Origin: an uncultured Anaerolineaceae bacterium | GTDB taxonomy: Bacteria; Chloroflexota; Anaerolineae; Anaerolineales; Anaerolineaceae | Direction: 5' to 3' | NCBI GenBank assembly: GCA_937890875.1 | Contig: CALAEB010000439.1 | Coordinates: forward strand, 1-20,401 | Length of the DNA: 20,401 bases | Shown here: positions 7,390 to 14,447 of the stretch, piece by piece | Layout: the number at the start of each line of letters is the position of its first letter | How positions within the stretch are numbered: the stretch's first letter is position 1 | The notes under the pieces: generated by a model | Told to the model about the DNA's origin: nothing | Databases searched by the model: none | What the model saw: only the letters and a program-made list of their open reading frames with translations | Made by a program: the position numbers and the translations under genes

Positions 7390-8217
7390 ATGTTACGAAA
7401 GATTGATTTTGATAGTCATATTCCTTATTATATTCAACTGACAGAAATTTTTAAGGAAATGATAGAGACAAACGAATGGAAGCCTGGTGATCAAATCAGC
7501 GGTGAAGAGGAATTATGCCGTACCTATCAAATCAGCCGAACAGTAGTACGACAAGCGCTGCGGGAGTTAGAACAAGATCGTGTAATTGTGCGTCGTAAGG
7601 GTAAAGGCACCTTTATTGCTCAGCCAAAAATTGTCGAAGGGCTTGTTGAGAAGTTAACCGGTTTCTATAGAGACATGGTCGAGCGTGGCCTTGATCCAAA
7701 AACGGTTGTTCTGCATCATAGAGTGATTTCGGCAAATGAAAAAGTAGCCAATTCACTGGAAATTCCGATTGGGGCAAAAGTCTTTGACATTTATCGCTTG
7801 CGTTCAATTAACAATGAGCCCATACAACTGGTAACAACTTATATTCCTTATGAGTTTTGTCCGAAACTGGCAAATGTGGATTTGACAAATCGGTCTTTAT
7901 ATGAATTTCTTGAAAAGGAATGCGATATATTCATTGCACGCGGGCAGCGTTTTATAGAAGCTGTAAGTGCCTCAGGTGAAGTTGCATCCTATTTACAAAT
8001 TTCAAAAGGGGATCCGTTAATTATGTTGGAGAGTATTAGCTATCTCGAAAACGATACCCCGATTGAATACTATCAAGCTTTTCATCGGGGAGACCGGTCA
8101 CGTTTCGAGGTCGAGTTAATACGATCCAGGAGTATGAAAGGAAAAATCCAGGATATTGTCGAAAATCCTGAAAATTTGCCTGAAGCAAGTGTGATCATCT
8201 CCTCTGCCAAAGATTGA
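7390..8217 (+). CDS. GntR-family transcriptional regulator, HutC subfamily (UTRA domain)
   Basis: A winged-helix DNA-binding domain (about the first 75 residues) carries the typical GntR pattern: YYIQLTEIFKEMIETNEW, then GDQISGEEELCRTYQISRT, VVRQALRELEQDRVI and the wing RRKGKGTFIA. The rest is a UTRA ligand-binding domain (about residues 93-240), with the conserved VFDIYRLRSINNEPI and the late LESISYLENDTPIEYY. Members usually repress sugar or amino-sugar uptake genes until a phosphorylated sugar or other intermediate binds. I chose ATG 7390 because AAGGA (7376-7380) is 9 bases away; the in-frame ATG at 7384 is only 3 bases away. It probably binds the two elements at 2294-2315 and 7332-7349. 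The effector is unknown. Confidence 0.9.
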   Translation: MLRKIDFDSHIPYYIQLTEIFKEMIETNEWKPGDQISGEEELCRTYQISRTVVRQALRELEQDRVIVRRKGKGTFIAQPKIVEGLVEKLTGFYRDMVERGLDPKTVVLHHRVISANEKVANSLEIPIGAKVFDIYRLRSINNEPIQLVTTYIPYEFCPKLANVDLTNRSLYEFLEKECDIFIARGQRFIEAVSASGEVASYLQISKGDPLIMLESISYLENDTPIEYYQAFHRGDRSRFEVELIRSRSMKGKIQDIVENPENLPEASVIISSAKD

Positions 8218-8407
8218 AGGATAAATTTCATGTGAATTAAGTATTAAAGGTCGTTTTTATCCAACATTGAACATTCAATTGATCGACTGGGACTAATTGT
8301 AGAATATAAATTCGAAATGCAAAATTTAAAAAATATCCGACTGTATTTTTGCATTGTATGAAATATGGCCTGAAACATTTTGTTTGATAAAAAGGATCAA
8401 TGAAAAA
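8218..8407. other. Intergenic region upstream of the shikimate dehydrogenase-like gene
   Basis: This 190-base AT-rich gap has no good ORF. A palindrome ATTGAACATTCAAT (8266-8279) and a weak promoter-like pair, TTGATC (8279-8284) and TAGAAT (8300-8305, spacer only 15), may drive the downstream enzyme genes. The element found at the other two promoters does not recur here. Confidence 0.3.
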
Positions 8408-9346
8408 ATGATTATGTTACCAAAACCAGCTACTGTTCCTACGATGTACTTTATTGGTGTGACTACACAACAGTCATCCATCATGAAGATTTTTCCGAAA
8501 TGGGCTGAAGCATTGGGGATTGATGCTGTTTTAAAAGGGATTGATATCCCAATTCACGCTCGGGAAGAAGATTACCGAGCCTGTGTCGATTTTATCAAAA
8601 ATGATCCGCTTTCGCTGGGAGCACTTGTCACGACGCATAAAATCGATTTATACAATGCTGCAAAAGATATATTTGATGAATGTGATTCGCTGGCACTTTC
8701 ATTTAGTGAACTTTCTTCGATTTCCAAAAAAGATGGAAAGCTGGTGGCAAAAGCAAAAGATCCTATCTCCAGCGGATCAGCACTTAATGAATTTATTCCA
8801 ACCGATCATTGGAAACACACGAATGGAGCAGCCTGCGTGCTTGGTGCCGGCGGGAGCGCTTTATCGATTGCCTGGAATCTGGCGAAAAAGGAACAAGGGG
8901 ATAACATTCCGTCCAGAATTTTTCTCACCAATCGAAGTGCGCCAAGACTCGAAAAAGCAACCCGGGTTTTGTCTGGTCTGAATGTTCCGATCCACTATTG
9001 TTTATGTCCTATTCCTCATCTGAATGACATGATTGTTGAATCTCTTCCGGAAGGTTCCTTGATTGTCAACGCCACAGGATTAGGAAAAGACCGTCCGGGG
9101 TCACCATTAACGGATGGCTGCCTTTTTCCGAAAAACAGTATTATTTGGGAAATTAATTATCGGGGAACACTTGAGTTTATGCGCCAGGCCGAAAAACAGA
9201 AATCAGAGAAAGACCTGTTTGTCGAAGATGGCTGGGCATATTTCATTTATGGCTGGACACAGGTCGTTGGGGATGTTTTTCATATTGATATCGAGGGTGA
9301 TCGTTTTGATATTTGCAATCAGATCGCTCGTGAGATGGGGAAATGA
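8408..9346 (+). CDS. Shikimate dehydrogenase-like NAD(P)-dependent oxidoreductase
   Basis: This 312-residue protein has the two-domain layout of the AroE/shikimate-quinate dehydrogenase family. The N-terminal substrate domain starts MYFIGVTTQQSS (the family's IGxPxxHS region, much altered) and has VTTHK (74-78) for the usual VTxPHK with the catalytic Lys. D118 in AKAKDPISSG is the probable partner Asp of the usual NTD motif. The nucleotide domain has GAGGSALS (146-153), FLTNRS (172-177, an NADP-style NR pair), LIVNATGLG (218-226), and a C-terminal DGWAYFIYGWTQ matching the G-x-x-ML-x-x-Q helix. I chose ATG 8408 (AAAGGA at 8391-8396); ATG 8414 is possible and an upstream TTG at 8354 is unlikely. 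In a sugar operon, and with these altered binding residues, it is probably not a biosynthetic shikimate dehydrogenase but acts on a catabolic sugar acid or cyclic polyol. The ATG of the next gene is 4 bases after the stop. Confidence 0.75.
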   Translation: MIMLPKPATVPTMYFIGVTTQQSSIMKIFPKWAEALGIDAVLKGIDIPIHAREEDYRACVDFIKNDPLSLGALVTTHKIDLYNAAKDIFDECDSLALSFSELSSISKKDGKLVAKAKDPISSGSALNEFIPTDHWKHTNGAACVLGAGGSALSIAWNLAKKEQGDNIPSRIFLTNRSAPRLEKATRVLSGLNVPIHYCLCPIPHLNDMIVESLPEGSLIVNATGLGKDRPGSPLTDGCLFPKNSIIWEINYRGTLEFMRQAEKQKSEKDLFVEDGWAYFIYGWTQVVGDVFHIDIEGDRFDICNQIAREMGK

Positions 9347-9350
9347 TTTT

Positions 9351-10274
9351 ATGAAAGCACTGATTACTCCACGCTCATTCGGAAAAACAGATCCGGAAGT
9401 CTTTGAGATCCTTAAGAAGACCGGACTTGAACTTGTATGGAATGATACCGGTAGTATTTTGAATAAAGCGCAAATGAAGAAAATGCTGGAAAATTGTGAT
9501 GGCATCATCGTTGGTGTAGATCCATTGGATGCTGACATCATCGAGACTTCACCGAAATTAAAGGCAATTGCCAAATATGGTGTTGGTGTGGATAACATAG
9601 ATCTGACGGCCGCAGAAAAACACGGAATCAAAGTTTCTCGGACGACAGGGGCGAATTCTGATGCGGTCGCAGATTACACGATGGCATTGATGCTCTCTGT
9701 CGCCAGAAAAGTGCTGCAGATTGATGCTGGTTGCCGGAACGGGGATTGGAAGAAAATCACAACCATTGATTTAAATCATAAAACAATCGGCATCTTTGGC
9801 TTGGGAGCAATTGGAAAATTGGTTGCAAAACGTGCGCAGGGGTTTGATATGAAAGTGCTCGCTTATGATGTTTGCTGGGATTCGCAGTATGCCGATCAAC
9901 ACCGTATTGAAAAAGCAGAACCGGAAGAGATTTTCCGCCAAGCTGACTTTATCAGCCTTCACCTGCCTCTTACCCCGGAAACACGGGATTTTGTCGGGAC
10001 ATATGAAATTTCACTGATGAAACCAACTGCGATTTTCGTTAATACCGCCCGAGGCGAGATTGTTAACGAAGACGCGCTTTTGGCGGCGTTGCAGGAAGGG
10101 AAAATTTACGGTGCCGGAATTGACGCTTTTCGAGAAGAGCCTCCTGCTAATAAAGCCTGGTTTGAACTCGAAAATGTTGTTATTGGTTCCCATTGTGCTG
10201 CATCTACTGTGGGAGCGATTGAAAATATGGGAAGGAATGCTGCTTGGAATTTGATTCGTGATTTAGGGCTATAA
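9351..10274 (+). CDS. D-isomer-specific 2-hydroxyacid dehydrogenase (phosphoglycerate dehydrogenase-like)
   Basis: This 307-residue cytoplasmic enzyme reduces or oxidises 2-keto/2-hydroxy acids with NAD. It shows the N-terminal KLKAIAKYGVGVDNIDL segment, the cofactor motif GLGAIG at 150-155, Asp173 (AYD) indicating NAD preference, and the catalytic set R234 (NTARGE), Glu in FREEPP at about 263, and H281 (SHCAAST). It lacks the C-terminal ACT domain of long SerA proteins, so it is the short form. The ATG at 9351 is 4 bases after the preceding stop, with GGGGA (9337-9341) upstream; the same frame is open further upstream to 9114, but that part overlaps the shikimate dehydrogenase-like gene and is not homologous. 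With its neighbour it probably handles a sugar-derived hydroxy acid. Biosynthetic serine synthesis is less likely in this context. Confidence 0.85.
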   Translation: MKALITPRSFGKTDPEVFEILKKTGLELVWNDTGSILNKAQMKKMLENCDGIIVGVDPLDADIIETSPKLKAIAKYGVGVDNIDLTAAEKHGIKVSRTTGANSDAVADYTMALMLSVARKVLQIDAGCRNGDWKKITTIDLNHKTIGIFGLGAIGKLVAKRAQGFDMKVLAYDVCWDSQYADQHRIEKAEPEEIFRQADFISLHLPLTPETRDFVGTYEISLMKPTAIFVNTARGEIVNEDALLAALQEGKIYGAGIDAFREEPPANKAWFELENVVIGSHCAASTVGAIENMGRNAAWNLIRDLGL

Positions 10275-10280
10275 GGCTGA

Positions 10281-10312
10281 TTTATCTGAAAACTGACCGT
10301 TTCCCAGATAAA
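10281..10312 (+). other. Intergenic stem-loop after the 2-hydroxyacid dehydrogenase gene
   Basis: TTTATCTG (10281-10288) pairs with CAGATAAA (10305-10312), and AAAC/GTTT inside can extend it. No U-tract follows. It is possibly an mRNA 3'-end or processing element between the dehydrogenase and the aldolase remnant. Confidence 0.4.
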
Positions 10313-10342
10313 AAGATATTGAGTAAATGAATGAGGTACGAA

Positions 10343-10495
10343 ATGGAAAAAGAGCAGATTATTACAAAACTGAAGGAATGCGGTTCGGTTGCGGTAGGCA
10401 GTCTTACCTCAGGTGCGAAAAACGGAGATTTTAATCAGATCACCCAAACTGCCAAGATATTTATCGAACGGATTAAAGAAGCGCATGGTCAATGA
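10343..10495 (+). pseudogene. Internally deleted KDPG/KHG aldolase remnant (50 codons)
   Basis: A 50-codon frame begins at ATG 10343 with a good GAGG (10333-10336) six bases upstream. Its first about 18 residues, MEKEQIITKLKECGSVAV, resemble the start of 2-keto-3-deoxy-phosphogluconate (KDPG) aldolases (KEEI-KKI-ECGVVAV). The remainder, VAVGSLTSGAKNGDFNQITQ and the helix TAKIFIERIKEA, resembles the aldolase C-terminus (AVGVGS, GDF-x-x-IT-x-x-A-x-x-F-x-x-x-I). Normal members are about 205-215 residues, so roughly 150-160 central residues, including the catalytic Lys and Glu, are missing. The join falls at a GSVAV/VAVGS motif that occurs near both ends of the family, suggesting deletion between short repeats at about 10382-10402. 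The reading frame stays open. No aldolase activity is expected. The assignment rests on memory of the family. Confidence 0.6.
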
Positions 10496-10526
10496 TGGAA
10501 ATTGAGGAACGATAGGAGATTGATTC

Positions 10527-11093
10527 ATGAATCCATATAGGATTGATTTTGATCTGATCACTGGTTTTTGTAAGAGTGGCATTGTCAAACCGGTCCAACG
10601 CAGAGTTTCAAATATGAAAACGCAGTTTCTTGATGAAAAAGCTGCGCAAAAAGCGATTGAGGACGGAGATCCGATATTGTATGAGTTTAATACATTGCTC
10701 AATGAGGAGAAACACAGTGCGCTTGCCTTTGGCACTACAATTATTTATCCCGGAAAAATTGGTGATGAATACTATATGACAAAGGGACATTTCCATACAG
10801 TCTTAGATACCGCTGAGGTTTATTATTGTTTAAGTGGAAATGGTTTTATGATGATGGAAACTCCTGAAGGGGAGGTTGATATAAAGGAACTTCATCCTGG
10901 CGAAGCCGTCTATGTTCCCGGAAGATGGGCGCATCGCAGTATCAATCATGGGAAAGAGCCTTTTGTCATGTTTTTTGTATATCCAGCTGACAGCGGGCAT
11001 GATTATGGAACGATTGAGACAAAAGGTTATCGCAAATTGGTCATTGAAAAAGACGGCAAACCAATTGTGATTGATAATCCAAATTGGAAATAA
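10527..11093 (+). CDS. Cupin-type glucose-6-phosphate isomerase
   Basis: This 188-residue cupin closely follows the archaeal-type (Pyrococcus/Thermococcus) phosphoglucose isomerase along its entire length: TTIIYPGKIGDEYYMTKGHFH, AEVYYCLSGNGFMMMETPEG, VYVPGRWAHRSINHG, VYPADSGHDYGTI and the C-terminal VIDNPNW. The metal ligands are H88, H90, E97 and H136. It would interconvert glucose 6-phosphate and fructose 6-phosphate, or a related sugar phosphate, in the cytoplasm. GGAG (10515-10518) precedes the ATG. As the last gene of the sugar cluster it may act on the pathway's own sugar phosphate rather than in central glycolysis; which one cannot be told. A strong terminator-like palindrome follows the stop. 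Confidence 0.88.
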   Translation: MNPYRIDFDLITGFCKSGIVKPVQRRVSNMKTQFLDEKAAQKAIEDGDPILYEFNTLLNEEKHSALAFGTTIIYPGKIGDEYYMTKGHFHTVLDTAEVYYCLSGNGFMMMETPEGEVDIKELHPGEAVYVPGRWAHRSINHGKEPFVMFFVYPADSGHDYGTIETKGYRKLVIEKDGKPIVIDNPNWK

Positions 11094-11100
11094 TGCTTTG

Positions 11101-11142
11101 CAGTTCTCTTGTTTTTCCTTCGAAGGAAAAATAAGAGAACTG
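11101..11142 (+). terminator. Terminator-like palindrome after the phosphoglucose isomerase gene
   Basis: A 42-base palindrome with a single mismatch: CAGTTCTCTT (11101-11110) pairs with AAGAGAACTG (11133-11142), and the interior TTTTTCCTTCGAAGGAAAAA is itself fully self-complementary. It begins 7 bases after the stop and is followed by a T-rich stretch (GTTTTCCCTTTT). It probably ends the sugar operon transcript. Confidence 0.7.
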
Positions 11143-11190
11143 TGAGTTTTCCCTTTTATTCAAAGAGGAATCCCATATTTCAAATCATTG

Positions 11191-11219
11191 ATAAAAGAAA
11201 CGCCTGAATCCCAGCGTTT
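11191..11219 (-). terminator. Probable terminator of the phospholipase D-like gene
   Basis: On the minus strand AAACGC (11219-11214), a 10-base loop and GCGTTT (11203-11198) form a stem followed directly by CTTTTAT. This lies about 60 bases past the stop codon at 11278. Confidence 0.5.
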
Positions 11220-11263
11220 TATGGTTATGAGGGTTTGAATATTTTAAGTTCTCATAACCATAA
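11219..11263. other. 13-bp inverted repeat in the convergent intergenic region
   Basis: TTATGGTTATGAG (11219-11231) pairs perfectly with CTCATAACCATAA (11251-11263), with a 19-base loop. It lies between two converging genes, just past the phospholipase D-like stop. It has no U-tract on either side, so it may be a 3'-end stabilising stem or part of a bidirectional terminator. Confidence 0.55.
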
Positions 11264-11277
11264 CAAAATCAATTTGC

Positions 11278-12309
11278 TTATTTTGAATCGGCGTAAATCT
11301 TGTCGAATTCTTCCAGAAACGCATTGACAATCGCTTCATTTTGGATGATCAGAACCTGTTCATCATTGCGGGTCTCAGCGGATCGGGTGAAATTATAGGA
11401 TCCGGCGCTCACTACTGACTCGTCGAAAATAAAAACTTTTTGGTGCATCAGATTGTCATCACTGCCGTCCAGATAGATCGGAACGCCGGCCCGCTGTAAA
11501 TTTTCGGCCTCACCGCCGCCATCTGTGAACGCTTTTTCCCCTTCAAAAATGACGATCACATCCAACCCGTCGTCATAACGGTCGATCAGCGCCTGTCCCA
11601 GATCGTCCGAAGCAAACGAATAAGCCAGCACATAAATGCTTTCTTTTGACGCATGGATCAGTGATAAAAGCGAATCTTCGACCCCGTCTTCTGGCGAAAA
11701 GCGGATCAGCAGCCGGGTGCCGTCAGCCAGTGTCAGAATCGGCGCGGGTTCGGTTTTGGGGCTGGCGGCGCCGAATTTTTTGTCCAGGAACATTTCGTTG
11801 AATTCATCGCGGAAAATCGCGTTGACTTCGGATGAGACGATCCGGATCATATAATTGTTGTCATAAAAAAAGCTGCCCGGTGTCATATTTGCGGAACCGC
11901 TGATCGTAATATCCTGATCAATCACGATGAATTTCGAATGCATCAGTCCGTCTGAATTGGACGTCACGACTTTAACCCCGGCTTTTTCCATTGACCGGAT
12001 GACATCGCTGTCTGCGTTTTCGCTGTGGATGACCAGCCGCACTTCGACGCCATCCCGAACTGCCTCCTGCAGGGCTTCGCCCGATCGGGTGTCGGTAAAG
12101 TTATAGGTCGCGATATAAATCCGTTCCTGCGCCTCATCGATATCGCTGAGGATCATATTCTGAAGCGTCCGGTCGCGAGTTTCCTCTCCCGGGTCATTGA
12201 AATAAACTTCGATGGAATCTTCCCCGTTATCCGCTTGGACGGTGACAGGCGCGAAGCTCAGCAAAAGAAGACTGAGCACCAGGAAGAGAAGAACTTGTTT
12301 TTTTGTCAT
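11278..12309 (-). CDS. Secreted phospholipase D-like protein with two HKD motifs
   Basis: This 343-residue protein has a signal peptide (MTKKQ, hydrophobic 6-20, likely cleaved near VQA at 24-26) and two phospholipase D catalytic repeats. HKD1: H124, K126, D131, then GSAN (138-141). HKD2: H289, K291, D296, then GSYN (303-306). Both are complete, so one chain can form a full two-motif active site. Family members hydrolyse or transfer phosphodiesters in phospholipids or nucleic acids; the absence of membrane helices after the signal argues against a cardiolipin synthase, leaving an exported nuclease or phospholipase. The ATG is preceded on its strand by AAGGGAT. It lies 74 bases downstream of the membrane glycosyltransferase gene, in the same direction. 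Substrate unknown. Confidence 0.85.
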   Translation of the reverse strand: MTKKQVLLFLVLSLLLLSFAPVTVQADNGEDSIEVYFNDPGEETRDRTLQNMILSDIDEAQERIYIATYNFTDTRSGEALQEAVRDGVEVRLVIHSENADSDVIRSMEKAGVKVVTSNSDGLMHSKFIVIDQDITISGSANMTPGSFFYDNNYMIRIVSSEVNAIFRDEFNEMFLDKKFGAASPKTEPAPILTLADGTRLLIRFSPEDGVEDSLLSLIHASKESIYVLAYSFASDDLGQALIDRYDDGLDVIVIFEGEKAFTDGGGEAENLQRAGVPIYLDGSDDNLMHQKVFIFDESVVSAGSYNFTRSAETRNDEQVLIIQNEAIVNAFLEEFDKIYADSK

Positions 12310-12383
12310 GATTATCCCTTTGTTTTTCTTTTTAATAATATTCGTTTCTGGTTAGTTAAAAAAGACTTTTTTCCGAAGAAACC

Positions 12384-14447
12384 TTATTTTCCCCGCTCTG
12401 CGCCGCAATGGTACAGCAAATAGATCCCTTCCTGGAAAAATGGAGTGCTGTCGCACCGGTTTTGGTATGCTTCCGGCAAGGCTGTTTCTTCTGCTCCTTT
12501 CAATAGATTCCGCAGAAAAAAGAATGGTCGGCTTTCCCGGAGGATGGCTTGCGCTTCAATCCCATAATAGTCGTAACAAATGGTGTCATACTTTGAACAA
12601 AGTTCATACAAATAGAAATCTCCAGGCAAAATGCTCAGAACCGGCAGATTTTGCGAATTGATTTGCTGCAGCTTTTTCAGGAAAGGCTCCGGATCCAGTC
12701 TCGTTGAAAGAAAGTAAGGTTCGGATAGTTGATTGATTTTTGCCAGGTCGCTGTTCGGCAGGTCTTCATGAATCCGGTGGAGGCTGATCCCGAAGGATAT
12801 ATTTCCGCAGACAAAAAGCGCAACCGTCACCCATAGGATTTGTTTTTCACGGAAGATTTGTTTCATTGCGCTTCCGAGCAAAAATGAAATCAGCAGCACG
12901 CAGACCGGATACAACGGCAGAAAGTTCCGGTTGAACGGAACGTAACCGGTGATGCCGCAGAATAAAAATGGGATGAGGATGACCGCAATCGCTAATCTGA
13001 CCGGGTAACTGAAGATTTCCTTCATCTTTTTGGTCATGAACAAAACGATCAACGCTGCCGCGGATAAAACAGCCAGCCAAAGCCGCCCGGCAAAGAAACC
13101 CTGCCAAAGTCCGGCGAAGTTCTGCCCGACCACATTATGGAAGAAGGTGGAAATTCGGCTTGCGTCGCTGACCGGCGAGTACGTTCCTCCCCGCAGGTAA
13201 ATGTTGATCAGCTGCTCGCTGACCGGGAAATATAACGGAACTGTGAACAACACCCCGAAAGACAGCGCGATCAGCATTTTCATGCCGGCATTGTTCAGCA
13301 GGTATCCGCAACCCCTGCGAAATGTTTGGGGCCTGTTTTTTTGAGAAAAAAACGCGGCGATGGCCTCAGCAAATAAGAAGAACATGCTGGCTGCGACGAA
13401 AATGGCATTGAAAGGAATTGTGTAAATCAGGAGCGTGGAGACGATCGCCGTGGCAACTGCTGTCCCGGAAGCCGGTTTTTGCTGATACGAAAACAAGAGA
13501 TAAATCAACAGGCTTATCAGGAAAAAACTCAGGCTGTAACCGCGGATCTGCGTTCCCCAGGCATAGAATGGAAGCGTCGTGCATAACAGGATTCCGCTGA
13601 GAATACCCAGCCTTTTTTTCATTTTTTCGGCCGCTGCCATTGTGAAAAGAACGGTCAGTCCGCTGAACACGAGAAATGGCAGGCGCAGAATCCAGGTCGC
13701 GGCAGTCAGCTCCTGAAATGAGGACACCTGCAGCAGCCGCAGATATGCCGTGAGGATCAAATTCAGAAAGATGTGATTATTCGGATAATCGTAGGTGATT
13801 GCGGAAAATAAAATGTTCTGATTCAGACAATAATTTTTTACCGTGAAGATCTCATCTCCCCAGAGCGGCTGCCGCAAAAGGAAAATGCAGGCAAAGAGAA
13901 GGAAGGGGAGAAAGATGACGAGCCACAACCGCAGCATTCTCCGTCTTTGCCAAAGCAGTCCGGCGTAATTTTGAATCGCTTTTCCGATGGCTCCCACACA
14001 ACTGAGCAAATACAGCCCGCACATCAGCAGGGTTGACGCATAAAAAAAACGGGCGAACCGGTTGCCCGCCATGGCGGGGTAGATGATCCGGTAAACACGC
14101 CCGTTTTGTGCGGGGTCGGTGTTGTCGGAGGCCGAAAAGACGATCGTTCCGTTATCCCAGATAACAAAACTGCCCAGCCCTTTTTCGCGCACACTTTCGG
14201 TCGTATCGGAAAAATCCCTCCGGATTTCGAGCGTGTTCTCAAGGATCACGACCGACAATTTTCCTCTGGCAATATTCGGATCTCCGATGGTGCCAAGGTA
14301 GGCGTATCCCTGATCCGGTTGGATGGTGCTTATTTCCTTGTCAAAATAAAAGATGTTGAATTTCCCGAGCCGGTTCAGGAAAAGCAAATAGGAACAGGTC
14401 AGCAGCAGAAGGCAGATCGGTTTGAGAAATTTGCGAATCTTTTTCAT
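12384..14447 (-). CDS. GT-C family membrane glycosyltransferase (GT39/ArnT-like)
   Basis: The 687-residue polytopic protein resembles dolichyl/undecaprenyl-phosphate-sugar-dependent GT-C transferases. A first helix (about 9-25) is followed by a hydrophilic segment of about 100 residues (34-130), then a long series of membrane helices. The catalytic-loop acidic motif WGDE is at 196-199, followed by YDYPNNHIF (219-227), a typical PMT-family loop motif. A hydrophilic C-terminal domain (about 570-687) follows the last helices. It should transfer a sugar from a lipid carrier to an acceptor on the outer face of the membrane. The soluble domain between helix 1 and helix 2 is not part of the standard fold as I know it. 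The promoter at 14487-14514 lies about 30 bases upstream of the likely transcript start. Acceptor and sugar are unknown. Confidence 0.75.
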   Translation of the reverse strand: MKKIRKFLKPICLLLLTCSYLLFLNRLGKFNIFYFDKEISTIQPDQGYAYLGTIGDPNIARGKLSVVILENTLEIRRDFSDTTESVREKGLGSFVIWDNGTIVFSASDNTDPAQNGRVYRIIYPAMAGNRFARFFYASTLLMCGLYLLSCVGAIGKAIQNYAGLLWQRRRMLRLWLVIFLPFLLFACIFLLRQPLWGDEIFTVKNYCLNQNILFSAITYDYPNNHIFLNLILTAYLRLLQVSSFQELTAATWILRLPFLVFSGLTVLFTMAAAEKMKKRLGILSGILLCTTLPFYAWGTQIRGYSLSFFLISLLIYLLFSYQQKPASGTAVATAIVSTLLIYTIPFNAIFVAASMFFLFAEAIAAFFSQKNRPQTFRRGCGYLLNNAGMKMLIALSFGVLFTVPLYFPVSEQLINIYLRGGTYSPVSDASRISTFFHNVVGQNFAGLWQGFFAGRLWLAVLSAAALIVLFMTKKMKEIFSYPVRLAIAVILIPFLFCGITGYVPFNRNFLPLYPVCVLLISFLLGSAMKQIFREKQILWVTVALFVCGNISFGISLHRIHEDLPNSDLAKINQLSEPYFLSTRLDPEPFLKKLQQINSQNLPVLSILPGDFYLYELCSKYDTICYDYYGIEAQAILRESRPFFFLRNLLKGAEETALPEAYQNRCDSTPFFQEGIYLLYHCGAERGK

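Noticed and set aside
8354..8407. TTG start giving an 18-residue longer shikimate dehydrogenase-like protein
   Set aside because: The extension has no family similarity and a ribosome-binding site (AAAGGA) lies inside it, in front of ATG 8408.
9114..9350. Upstream extension of the 2-hydroxyacid dehydrogenase frame
   Set aside because: It overlaps the conserved C-terminus of the shikimate dehydrogenase-like gene in another frame, and dehydrogenase similarity begins only at MKALITPRS (9351).
10327..10345. Alternative ATG at 10327 for the small frame before the cupin gene
   Set aside because: That frame gives an unrelated short sequence; the frame from 10343 has the better-spaced GAGG and shows aldolase-like ends.
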